From UBA6772 sp963933205 (GTDB lineage Bacteria > Bacteroidota > Bacteroidia > Flavobacteriales > UBA7430): a stretch of DNA of 35,024 nt. The first letter of the stretch is position 1. Each line of letters starts with the position of its first letter. Positions 6,958-14,186 of the stretch are shown here, one piece after another. Location of the stretch: NCBI GenBank assembly GCA_963933205.1, contig CAWVTK010000003.1, positions 1-35,024 on the forward strand, written 5' to 3'. The translations under genes were made by a program, and so were the position numbers. The notes below the pieces were generated by a model that had not been told where the DNA came from, ran no database searches, and worked only from the letters and a program-made list of their open reading frames with translations.

Positions 6958-8178
6958 ATGAAAAAGTGGAATTTAGTATTTATACTGTTTAGCATTGCGG
7001 TAAATATCTTTGCACAAGAAGTTGTAAATAATAGTTTTGGAAACGGCTTTTACAATGTTATTGCTGCCGATAGTTCCTATAGCATGAAACTAGCTGCAAG
7101 AATGCAATCCCTATACATAGCAGATTGGGATGTTGACGAATCCGATGGTTTACACAACGGAAATTCACAATTTTTGATTAGAAGAGCACGATTGAAGTTT
7201 GGAGGTTTTGTTTTAAACCCTAAAGTAAAATACAAGATCGAACTAGGATTGTCTAACAAAGATTTAGGAAAAGTAGACGGCAGAAATAATGAAGCCCCAA
7301 AAATGATTTTGGATGCAGTTGTAAAATGGAATTTTTATAAAAACTTCACCTTGTGGGCAGGACAAACTAAGCTCCCAGGAAATAGAGAACGTGTAATCTC
7401 TTCTGCAAATTTACAATTGGTAGATCGATCTCTGGTTAATAAAAGATTTAATATTGACCGTGACATGGGTATTCAACTTCGCCATCACTTTAAATTAGGA
7501 AAGAACTTTATTGTACAAGAATCTATTGCTATATCTCAAGGAGAAGGCCGAAACGTTGTACAAGACAACTTAGGTGGATATCAATGGACGGGTAGAATAG
7601 AGGTTTTGCCATTTGGTGCGTTTTTAGGAAAAGGCGATTATACAGGTGGAGCTTTAAAAAGAGAACAAAAGCCTAAACTAGCTATCGGTATTACTTACGA
7701 TCTTAATAATGCTGTAAAAGACCGTTCTAACTTAGGGAATTATATGCTCATTGACCTTGATGCTGGCTTTGAAGAAACCTACCACCAAACAAATGTAAAC
7801 ACAGTTTTTGTTGATGCAATGTATAAGTATCAAGGATTTTCTCTTATGGCAGAATATGCCTCTAGAGAAGCAGATAACCCAATCGCAAGAAACTCAGACG
7901 GTACTCCAACCGAAAATGTTGTTCAGGTTGGAAATGGATTGAATGTTATGTCTGGCTATTTATTAAAGAATAATTTTGAGGTAACAGGACGGTATACCTC
8001 CATTAAATTGAATAAGAATATAACCGGAAAAGACTTAGAAAGACAATACACATTAGGGCTTTCTAAATATTTTAAAGGACATAAATTGAAAATCCAATCT
8101 GACATCAGTTACTTAACTATTGAAAACAATCCTACTGGTAAATTGATGTACAGACTTCAATTTGATGTACACTTTTAA
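6958..8178 (+). CDS. phosphate-selective porin O/P family outer-membrane protein
   Basis: This is a 406-aa outer-membrane beta-barrel with a cleavable signal peptide (residues 1-19, ending IFAQ) and a terminal phenylalanine (LQFDVHF), the usual last-strand signal for barrel assembly. The body alternates polar and hydrophobic residues and carries OprO/OprP-family features, such as the early strand FLIRRARLKFGG and the segment WAGQTKLPGNRERVISS. OprP-type porins pass phosphate or polyphosphate. Phosphate specificity here is inferred from the family and the context: a Pho-box-like promoter upstream, and a PiT-type transporter and PhoBR-like regulators downstream. The gene is monocistronic, with its own promoter and terminator. 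Binding-site lysines cannot be mapped reliably by eye, so another anion remains possible. Confidence 0.85.
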   Translation: MKKWNLVFILFSIAVNIFAQEVVNNSFGNGFYNVIAADSSYSMKLAARMQSLYIADWDVDESDGLHNGNSQFLIRRARLKFGGFVLNPKVKYKIELGLSNKDLGKVDGRNNEAPKMILDAVVKWNFYKNFTLWAGQTKLPGNRERVISSANLQLVDRSLVNKRFNIDRDMGIQLRHHFKLGKNFIVQESIAISQGEGRNVVQDNLGGYQWTGRIEVLPFGAFLGKGDYTGGALKREQKPKLAIGITYDLNNAVKDRSNLGNYMLIDLDAGFEETYHQTNVNTVFVDAMYKYQGFSLMAEYASREADNPIARNSDGTPTENVVQVGNGLNVMSGYLLKNNFEVTGRYTSIKLNKNITGKDLERQYTLGLSKYFKGHKLKIQSDISYLTIENNPTGKLMYRLQFDVHF

Positions 8179-8203
8179 GTAAATACTATTTAATTCTCAT
8201 CTC

Positions 8204-8237
8204 AAAACGGAAATTCTAATTTAGAATTTCCGTTTTT
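8204..8237 (+). terminator. intrinsic terminator after the porin gene
   Basis: A perfect 15-bp stem (8204-8218 with 8222-8236) closes a 3-nt loop and ends in a T run. It lies 25 bp downstream of the porin stop and separates it from the SulP gene. Confidence 0.9.
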
Positions 8238-8305
8238 GTTTTAGCGCTATTATAATTTGAGCTATATATTGATGTTTAAACCTTAGTTAATCATAGTATT
8301 ACTTC

Positions 8306-8313
8306 TATATTTG
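8306..8313 (+). promoter_or_regulatory. -7 element upstream of the SulP gene
   Basis: TATATTTG matches TAnnTTTG. It overlaps the longer in-frame TTG start (8311), so that start cannot be used from this promoter; translation from ATG 8410 would leave a leader of about 90 nt. No -33 TTG and no Pho-like array at the geometry of the two neighbouring promoters is present. Confidence 0.5.
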
Positions 8314-8409
8314 GTTAAATTATTAGTATTGATAAATATACGATTTATTAAATATCTACTTTTATGTAGACTCTTAGTATTAAATGAATTTAACATAAAA
8401 AGAATAAAA

Positions 8410-10245
8410 ATGAAGAAAGTATTTAATTTTAAACACTTAAAAGGAGATTTATACGGAGGAATAACGGCGGGTATTGTAGCTCTTCCCTTAGCACTTGCAT
8501 TTGGGGTTAGCTCCGGACTCGGACCAAGTGCCGGTTTGTATGGTGCAATTTTTGTAAGTTTTTTTGCGGCACTTTTTGGAGGCACCAATACTCAAATATC
8601 TGGGCCAACCGCACCAATGACGGCCGTAAGTATGGTTGTAGTTGCCGGAATAGTTGCCACATTTAATGGAGACATCGCTAATGCATTACCTGTAATACTA
8701 GGTGTTTTCTTATTGGCCGGAATAATGCAAATCGGACTGGGTTTACTTGGTTTAGGTAAATACATCAAATACATACCGTATCCTGTAGTGTCTGGATTCA
8801 TGACAGCCATAGGTGTCATCATTTTAGTTACTCAAATACTCCCCTCATTAGGTTATTACCCAAAAGAAGATGTCGTATTTGTAGATCAGTTTAAACCATA
8901 TGCAGAAGAAATAATATTAGACAATATATTAAAGGATGAAGCCGGTGAAGGTTTTTTGGTGCTCGAAAATTTTGAAGAAACCATTACACGTGCAAATTAC
9001 ATTACTCAGGAACAAATATTGAAAGAATCTCAAGTACTAGCTGGCAAAGAAGCTTCTGGTGTATTCGGTGCGCTAAAAGTTTTACCTCGAGCTCTTCAAA
9101 AAATTAACTGGATGGAATTTATTTTAGCACTCGCAACCATCATAATTATCTACGGGTTTAAGCGAATTACAACAAAAGTGCCAAGCACTTTGGTCGCTTT
9201 AGTTGTTATGACTGTTGTTGCTATTGTTTTTGGATTAGATTATCGATCAATTGAAGAAATACCCAGTGGCTTACCTGTTCCTAATTTTAGGATTTTTACT
9301 GATTTTAGTTTGAGTGGCATATCCCCGTATATTTTTAGTGCGCTTACCTTAGCTCTTTTAGGAGCTATAGATACCCTGCTTACCTCTGTTGTTGCTGATA
9401 ACATGACTAAAACCAAACATGCACCTAATAAGGAACTAATTGGTCAAGGAATTGGAAACAGTATTGCATCACTTTTTGGTGGGATTCCAGGAGCTGGAGC
9501 AACCATACGTACCGTTGTGAATATTAAAGCTGGAGGAAAAACGAGGTTGTCTGGAATGATGGCTGGTTTAATGCTCCTAATCGTACTTCTTGCACTAGGA
9601 CCTATTGCTTCTCAAATTCCAGCTGCTGTTTTAGCTGGTATACTAATTACTGTAGGTATTGGTGTGATGGATTACAAAGGCCTCAAGGCAATTCCTTTTA
9701 TGCCTAAGCCTGAAGTTATCATAATGCTAGTTGTTTTAGTACTAGCCTCTGTTTGGAATTTAGTTTACGCTGTAGGCATTGGATTAATTCTAGCCTCCTT
9801 AATGTTTATGAAAATAATTGGAGATATGACCTCAGAAAGATCCAAAGTAAGCGCCCTAAATCAAGACAAAGAACTGCCTGATAATCTTACATTATCCGAA
9901 ACGATCACGGAGCGTATTGCCCTTAAAGAAATTAAAGGACCCTTATTCTTTGGTTCTACGAGCGAATTTCAGCAATTGGCACAACAAATCCCAGATGCCT
10001 CATCCATAATTATCTTTAAAATGGGCTTAATGCCTTACATGGATCAGTCTGGTTTGTACGCTATGGAAGACCTATTAATAGACTTAGTAAAACAAGGCAA
10101 AAAGGTGATGCTTGTTCAGCTGCTCAAACAACCAAAACATATGCTAGAGTGCATTGATATTATTCCAGCATTAATTCCAACTGATCAATTATTTGAATCG
10201 ATAGAAGAATGTCTGTCATGTTTAAAAGAAACAGATCAACAATGA
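8410..10245 (+). CDS. SulP-family inorganic anion transporter with STAS domain
   Basis: This 611-aa inner-membrane transporter belongs to the SulP/SLC26 family, which moves sulfate, bicarbonate or similar anions. Start ATG 8410 is chosen over an upstream in-frame TTG at 8311, which lies inside the likely promoter. The family signature near the N-terminus reads GGITAGIVALPLALAFGVSS, followed by multiple hydrophobic helices including the conserved segment AVLAGILITVGIGVMDYKGL. A cytoplasmic STAS domain fills about residues 500-605 and contains D545-Q-S547-G at the usual anti-sigma-antagonist loop. A hydrophilic stretch at about 150-232 interrupts the membrane part and is longer than in textbook SulP proteins. 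Its position between a phosphate porin and a PiT transporter is notable, but its own promoter lacks the shared Pho-like array. Substrate is undetermined; bicarbonate and sulfate are both plausible. Confidence 0.88.
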   Translation: MKKVFNFKHLKGDLYGGITAGIVALPLALAFGVSSGLGPSAGLYGAIFVSFFAALFGGTNTQISGPTAPMTAVSMVVVAGIVATFNGDIANALPVILGVFLLAGIMQIGLGLLGLGKYIKYIPYPVVSGFMTAIGVIILVTQILPSLGYYPKEDVVFVDQFKPYAEEIILDNILKDEAGEGFLVLENFEETITRANYITQEQILKESQVLAGKEASGVFGALKVLPRALQKINWMEFILALATIIIIYGFKRITTKVPSTLVALVVMTVVAIVFGLDYRSIEEIPSGLPVPNFRIFTDFSLSGISPYIFSALTLALLGAIDTLLTSVVADNMTKTKHAPNKELIGQGIGNSIASLFGGIPGAGATIRTVVNIKAGGKTRLSGMMAGLMLLIVLLALGPIASQIPAAVLAGILITVGIGVMDYKGLKAIPFMPKPEVIIMLVVLVLASVWNLVYAVGIGLILASLMFMKIIGDMTSERSKVSALNQDKELPDNLTLSETITERIALKEIKGPLFFGSTSEFQQLAQQIPDASSIIIFKMGLMPYMDQSGLYAMEDLLIDLVKQGKKVMLVQLLKQPKHMLECIDIIPALIPTDQLFESIEECLSCLKETDQQ

Positions 10246-10369
10246 TCTTCAGATTGAATTTTAGATGCTAATTGTTAAAATGCGTGAGCAGTATGTAACT
10301 GGCTTATTTTAATATCTTAAATTAGCTAAATTATACTACCTAGGTGTTGCTTACTAAATAGAGGTAGGG

Positions 10370-10436
10370 TTAACCTAAACTTAACATTAGGTTTATTTTA
10401 GTTTAACTGCAATGATCGGTTTTAGTCCTTTATTTG
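10370..10436 (+). promoter_or_regulatory. Pho-box-like array and -7 element of the small peptide/PiT operon
   Basis: TTAAC units start at 10370, 10381 and 10403 with a degenerate unit (TTTAT) at 10392, all on an 11-bp period. A -7-like TTTATTTG lies at 10429-10436, exactly 26 bp after the last unit start, as at the porin promoter. The first two units also resemble those of the porin array beyond the core (TTAACCTAAAC here, TTAACCATAAC there). I see nothing recognisable in the rest of this gap, 10246-10369, and no clear terminator follows the SulP gene. Confidence 0.72.
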
Positions 10437-10463
10437 CAGAGTAAAATTTAAAAAACCCACATT

Positions 10464-10556
10464 ATGAACACCTCTACAATTACAAGAATTGAAATCAGTA
10501 AGTTTTTATACGCAACTATTTTAGTAGTCGTTTATGCAATTGCAGTATTTGCCTAA
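10464..10556 (+). CDS. 30-aa single-span membrane peptide upstream of the PiT gene
   Basis: ATG 10464 opens a 30-codon frame ending at TAA 10554-10556. The peptide has a short polar N-terminus (MNTSTITRIEISK) and one hydrophobic helix (residues 14-30, ending VYAIAVFA), the shape of a small bitopic membrane protein. It lies about 28 nt after the -7 element of the Pho-like promoter and 34 nt before the PiT-type gene, so it should be the first cistron of that operon. It could be a regulatory or accessory subunit of the transporter, as small membrane peptides are for other transporters; that is inference. No family is recognised. The alternative is a non-coding leader that is open by chance. Confidence 0.5.
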   Translation: MNTSTITRIEISKFLYATILVVVYAIAVFA

Positions 10557-10590
10557 TCCTAGTTTATAGTAAATTACTACTAGTTGTTTT

Positions 10591-11733
10591 ATGAAAAAGC
10601 TCATTAGAAGATTTAGCTTTCCTGTTTCTCTATGGATTCAGAAAGATGAGAAATCATTTTTAACCTTCGTTATCGCTGCTTTTATGCTTGCGATGTTTGC
10701 AACACCTTACCCCCAAATTGCAATGTGGGTAGGCTTTTTATTTGCAGCTTATGCCGCAGTTGCAAACGACTCTATACAAACACTCGGTACATTTATTGCC
10801 TCCAATCAAGATAAGAAGTGGTGGGTACTTTGGTTGTTTATCGGAGGTATTTTTCTTTTTACAGTTGGCTACAGCTGGTTTAATTACGGAGGAGATGTTT
10901 CTCACGGTCGGTTAATGGCAAAAGGCTTTGAAATAGCTCCAACCGAATTTCACTTCTTACAAATTGCGGCACCTATTTTCCTTTTGATACTAACGCGTTT
11001 AAGAATGCCAGTATCAACTACATTTATTTTACTTACCTCTTTTGCCACTGCTCCTGCTGCAATTGGTAAAGTATTAGCCAAAAGTATGAGTGGCTACATA
11101 CTCGCGTTTTTCTTAGGTGTTGTTGTTTTCTTATTAATATCTAAACTCGCAAAAAAATACTTTGTAGGCGAAGCCAAATTTGGCTGGTCTATCGCACAGT
11201 GGATTACCTCGGGTACTCTCTGGTCTGTTTGGCTAATGCAAGATGCAGCCAATATTGCAGTATACCTTCCAAGAGACATGTCGTTTAGTGTATTCATGGG
11301 TTTTGCAATGGTTGTTTTTATAGGTTTAGGCTTGCTCTTTTATTATAAAGGAGGTAGAATACAAAAAATTGTAACAGAAAAATCAGTCATAACAGACGTT
11401 CGTTTTGCAACAATTGTCGATTTTATTTACTGTATTATCTTATTTTATTTCAAACTATACAGCTCTGTTCCTATGAGTACAACATGGGTTTTTATTGGTT
11501 TGTTAGGAGGTAGAGAAGTTGCTATGGCAATTAGAAAAACGGGAGAGCATAGCTTACTTCATTCCATAAAACTATTACTTAAAGATTTCTCATTCGCCAT
11601 GATTGGCTTATTTATATCCATTGCCATAGCAATTGGTGTAAACGATCAACTCTCACTTGCTTCTATGATGGAAACCATACCGGCAGAGTTTGCCTCCGGA
11701 ATAACAAAATTCTTTAGCAAACTAGGACTTTAA
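10591..11733 (+). CDS. divergent PiT-type inorganic phosphate transporter
   Basis: This 380-aa polytopic membrane protein is probably a low-affinity ion-coupled phosphate permease of the PiT/PHO4 family. The internal duplication of that family is visible. The N-terminal half has AVAND (56-60, within ANDSIQTLGTF) and PVSTT (140-144); the C-terminal half has QDAAN (217-221) and PMSTT (294-298). These correspond to the GAND and PVSTTH signatures, but each is altered: the glycine and the histidine are lost, and the second copy is weaker. About ten hydrophobic helices can be counted. It is shorter than typical PiT proteins because the central cytoplasmic loop is small. It lies downstream of the 30-aa peptide under a Pho-box-like promoter, directly before the PhoB/PhoR-like genes, which supports phosphate as substrate. 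A sulfate permease of the same superfamily is the main alternative. Confidence 0.7.
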   Translation: MKKLIRRFSFPVSLWIQKDEKSFLTFVIAAFMLAMFATPYPQIAMWVGFLFAAYAAVANDSIQTLGTFIASNQDKKWWVLWLFIGGIFLFTVGYSWFNYGGDVSHGRLMAKGFEIAPTEFHFLQIAAPIFLLILTRLRMPVSTTFILLTSFATAPAAIGKVLAKSMSGYILAFFLGVVVFLLISKLAKKYFVGEAKFGWSIAQWITSGTLWSVWLMQDAANIAVYLPRDMSFSVFMGFAMVVFIGLGLLFYYKGGRIQKIVTEKSVITDVRFATIVDFIYCIILFYFKLYSSVPMSTTWVFIGLLGGREVAMAIRKTGEHSLLHSIKLLLKDFSFAMIGLFISIAIAIGVNDQLSLASMMETIPAEFASGITKFFSKLGL

Positions 11734-11738
11734 TACTT

Positions 11739-11771
11739 AAAACTCCCTCGAGAAATCGAGGGAGTTTTTTT
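11739..11771 (+). terminator. intrinsic terminator after the PiT gene
   Basis: A perfect 13-bp stem (11739-11751 with 11756-11768) closed by a GAAA tetraloop is followed by a T run to 11771. It begins five bases after the transporter stop, so the PhoB-like gene must have its own promoter. Confidence 0.93.
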
Positions 11772-11804
11772 GGCTCTTAAACTCTGATATTTGTACTATA
11801 TTTA
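11769..11804 (+). promoter_or_regulatory. candidate promoter of the PhoB/PhoR-like pair
   Basis: TTTG at 11769-11772 overlaps the end of the terminator T-tract, and TATATTTA at 11797-11804 is one base from the -7 consensus, 24 bp away (slightly long). A start near 11811 would give a leader of about 12 nt. GATATTTG at 11786-11793 is an alternative. No 11-bp TTAAC array is present, so autoregulation of this pair is not evident. Confidence 0.35.
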
Positions 11805-11822
11805 CAGAAACTCATTTCAATC

Positions 11823-12518
11823 ATGCAAACGAACAATCGTATTTTACTTGTCGATGATGAGAAAGATATCCTAGAGTTCTTAAGTTACAATCTTAAGAAA
11901 GAAGGCTTTGAAGTAGCTACCTGTTCCGACGGCCAAGCTGCTTTAGATATGATCCTAGAGTTTAAGCCCAATCTTATTGTGTTAGATGTAATGATGCCCG
12001 GAATGGACGGAATAGAGACCTGTGAAAACATAAGAGCAAATCCTGAAAACGATTCCATAATCATTACTTTTTTAACTGCCAGAGCAGAAGACTATTCTCA
12101 AGTAGCAGGTTTAAATGCAGGAGCAGACGACTATATTTACAAGCCAATTAAACCCAAAGTTTTAGTGAGTAGAGTTAAAGCACTTTTAAGAAGAAAAGTA
12201 GCTATAACAACTTCTGATGAGCCATCCCAAACAATTCAAATTGCAAACCTGAATATTAACAGAGAACGTTATTTAGTAACGCTTGATGAGCTCCCCTTAA
12301 CCTTACCTCGTAAAGAATTTGAAATTTTATATTTACTGGCATCTAAACCAGGTAAAGTGTTCAAGAGAGATGAGATCTTTGAAAAAATATGGGGAAACGA
12401 CGTAGTGGTTGGTGGACGTACCATTGATGTTCATGTAAGGAAACTCAGAGAAAAGCTTGGAAGAAATTACATAGAAACTGTAAAAGGGGTTGGCTATAAA
12501 TTTAAATTAGATGAATAG
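11823..12518 (+). CDS. phoB: OmpR/PhoB-family response regulator
   Basis: This 231-aa protein is a DNA-binding response regulator. The receiver domain (residues 6-122) has the acidic pair D11/D12, the phosphoacceptor D55 in VLDVMMPG, T85 and K107 (YIYKPIKP), so it should be phosphorylated normally. The C-terminal winged helix (about 135-231) has the family hallmarks PRKEFEILYLLAS and GGRTIDVHVRKLREKLG. It overlaps the histidine kinase gene by 8 bp, indicating translational coupling. Identity as the phosphate regulator is inferred from context: two nearby phosphate-uptake promoters carry 11-bp-period direct repeats suited to a PhoB/PhoP dimer. Another OmpR-type role is possible. No pst genes or phoU lie in the window. 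Confidence 0.9.
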   Translation: MQTNNRILLVDDEKDILEFLSYNLKKEGFEVATCSDGQAALDMILEFKPNLIVLDVMMPGMDGIETCENIRANPENDSIIITFLTARAEDYSQVAGLNAGADDYIYKPIKPKVLVSRVKALLRRKVAITTSDEPSQTIQIANLNINRERYLVTLDELPLTLPRKEFEILYLLASKPGKVFKRDEIFEKIWGNDVVVGGRTIDVHVRKLREKLGRNYIETVKGVGYKFKLDE

Positions 12519-13566
12519 GCTTCCAAAGCTATATTTCAAGCTGAAAAAAAAAATAGATCAATCATGGTTGGTCTCTTTAGTTTCTTCAATTGTTTTAATC
12601 ATCGTAATGTGTGCGCACATTTTTATTTTTGATTTCGACTTAAGTTTCTCTAATGCGGTAATTCTCGTAAGCTCTGTTGGTCTTTCAAGCTTTATTTTGG
12701 TGAGGTGGTTGATTGATCAGTTTATATACAATAAAATTAAACTGATTTATAAAAACATTCAAGATTTCAAATCTAGACCAGGAGATTTAAAAGACGTTGA
12801 TTTACAACAAGCATCAAAAGATGTAGCAAGTTGGAACATAAAACGCGAAAAAGAAATTCAAAAATTGATGATACGTGAAAGCTACAGAAGACAATTTGTT
12901 GGAAATGTAGCACACGAACTAAAAACACCTATTTTTAATATTCAAGGTTATATCGACACACTGCTCGATGGTGCTATAGATGACGAAGAAATAAACCGAA
13001 AATTTTTAGAGCGCGCTAACAAGAGTGTAGCTCGAATGATCTATATTATTGAAGACTTAGACCAAATCACCAAACTAGAGGCCGGAACACTTGAAATAGA
13101 AGAGTCGCCCGTAGATATTATCGAGGTGATTACCGATGTAGTTGACCAATTGGATATGAAAGCTAAAAAAAGAAATGTTAATGTTATTGTAAAACAGCAG
13201 CAGCAAAAAGGCCGTTTTTTAGTTCGCGTAGATGTAGAAAAAATAAAACAAGTATTAATCAATCTTATCGTAAATGCAATTAAGTACGGTAAAGAAGGTG
13301 GCGAAGTACTTGTAAGAACCTACGAAATGGGTGAACAAGTATTAGTAGAAGTTGCAGATGATGGAAATGGAATTGCCTCCGACCACCTAACCAAAGTTTT
13401 TGAGCGGTTTTATCGTGTAGATAAATCTCGCGACCGAGGACAAGGCGGCTCTGGTTTGGGTTTATCAATAGTAAAACACATTATAGAAGCACACGGTCAA
13501 ACCATAAACATTAGAAGTACAGAAGGTGAGGGTTGCACACTTTCCTTTACCTTGAAAAAAGCGTAA
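12511..13566 (+). CDS. phoR: PhoR-like sensor histidine kinase
   Basis: This 351-aa inner-membrane kinase is the partner of the adjacent response regulator, whose stop codon it overlaps (ATG 12511, regulator TAG 12516-12518). Two hydrophobic segments (about 20-40 and 48-67) are separated by only about seven residues, leaving essentially no periplasmic sensor. A linker without a recognisable PAS domain leads to the HisKA domain, with H135 in VAHELKTP. The HATPase domain follows, with the N-box (INLIVNAIKYG, about 250-260), G1 box DDGNG (283-287), FERFYRVDKSRDRG and GSGLGLSIVKHI. All catalytic motifs are intact. The lack of sensory domains fits PhoR-type kinases that read phosphate through a transporter complex rather than directly, but that is inference. 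The two-component role is certain; the phosphate stimulus is contextual. Confidence 0.88.
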   Translation: MNRLPKLYFKLKKKIDQSWLVSLVSSIVLIIVMCAHIFIFDFDLSFSNAVILVSSVGLSSFILVRWLIDQFIYNKIKLIYKNIQDFKSRPGDLKDVDLQQASKDVASWNIKREKEIQKLMIRESYRRQFVGNVAHELKTPIFNIQGYIDTLLDGAIDDEEINRKFLERANKSVARMIYIIEDLDQITKLEAGTLEIEESPVDIIEVITDVVDQLDMKAKKRNVNVIVKQQQQKGRFLVRVDVEKIKQVLINLIVNAIKYGKEGGEVLVRTYEMGEQVLVEVADDGNGIASDHLTKVFERFYRVDKSRDRGQGGSGLGLSIVKHIIEAHGQTINIRSTEGEGCTLSFTLKKA

Positions 13567-13591
13567 ATAATCTAAATATAAAAGGGAACAT

Positions 13592-14107
13592 CTACTGCTT
13601 CTCAATAACTACCTTCAATAGGTCGTAATTAGTTTGAGCTTGTTTCTGTAAAGCCCCTTTTAAAAGGTAAAACATAGAACGATAAAAGACATTTGAGCCT
13701 TTTATAGTCGTAAAAATCTTTAGGACAGTTTTCTGTTCGCCCCCTTCAAAATAAACTTCTATGGTCCCATCAAACACATCTGTTAGCATGTCAAAAATAT
13801 ACTTCTCATTTTCCTGAGCCTCTTTAAGTACCTCAATTATCTCTCCACGCTCTTCTGCTTGCTCAAATTTCACTAAAAATCGCGCTCCTGGCACCCTTCT
13901 TTTTCCGCTCAATACTTCCTTCCCTAAATAGCCTTCCAGCCACTCTGCCTTTAAAGAATCATTAACGAAGGTGGCGTAAGACTTTTCAACTGAAGCATCC
14001 ACCTCAATTTGATTTTCGAACTGAAAACTAGAATGAAAAAAACCCAAACTGATGAATGCTAGTGTAATTCCAAGCAAACCTATAAGGGTGAATTTTACGA
14101 AGCGCAT
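13592..14107 (-). CDS. SRPBCC (START-like) domain protein with N-terminal membrane anchor
   Basis: This 171-aa protein has one N-terminal hydrophobic segment (residues 5-25, TLIGLLGITLAFISLGFF) followed by a SRPBCC-like domain, a deep hydrophobic pocket fold seen in polyketide cyclases and START proteins. Characteristic features are the opening strand FQFENQIEVDASVEKSYATFVN and alternating strands such as VLKIFTTIKGSN, ending in a long C-terminal helix. Start ATG (14105-14107) is chosen because a TATATTTG element on this strand at 14134-14127 lies just upstream; the longer open frame runs through the divergent trmB promoter. It converges with the kinase gene, whose stop is 25 bp away. Function is unknown. 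It is probably inner-membrane anchored with the pocket domain outside, or a lipid-handling protein. Confidence 0.75.
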   Translation of the reverse strand: MRFVKFTLIGLLGITLAFISLGFFHSSFQFENQIEVDASVEKSYATFVNDSLKAEWLEGYLGKEVLSGKRRVPGARFLVKFEQAEERGEIIEVLKEAQENEKYIFDMLTDVFDGTIEVYFEGGEQKTVLKIFTTIKGSNVFYRSMFYLLKGALQKQAQTNYDLLKVVIEKQ

Positions 14108-14126
14108 ATTTTTATATTTGTTTCTC

Positions 14127-14134
14127 CAAATATA
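14127..14134 (-). promoter_or_regulatory. -7 element of the SRPBCC gene
   Basis: Read on the minus strand the bases are TATATTTG. The element lies 19 bp upstream of the ATG at 14107, giving a leader of about 13 nt. It is 25 bp from the oppositely oriented trmB -7 element, so the two genes share a compact divergent promoter region. Confidence 0.55.
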
Positions 14135-14159
14135 GAAAAAGGAATCCTTATTGAATTTG

Positions 14160-14167
14160 TATTTTTG
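14160..14167 (+). promoter_or_regulatory. -7 element of trmB
   Basis: TATTTTTG matches TAnnTTTG. It lies downstream of the longest in-frame TTG start (14151), which rules that start out, and 19 bp upstream of the GTG at 14187. The short leader of about 13 nt is like those at nadE and the hydrolase gene. Confidence 0.6.
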
Positions 14168-14186
14168 CAAAGCAAAAAATAAAAAA

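Noticed and set aside
8276..8305. TTAA words at 8276 and 8287 (11 bp apart) as a third Pho-like array
   Set aside because: Only two weak units, no continuation of the period at 8298 (ATTAC), and the distance to the -7 at 8306 does not match the 26 bp seen at the other two promoters.
8311..8409. Upstream TTG extension of the SulP gene (33 extra residues)
   Set aside because: The TTG forms part of the TATATTTG -7 element at 8306-8313, and the extension does not resemble a SulP N-terminus; ATG 8410 is followed at once by the family signature.
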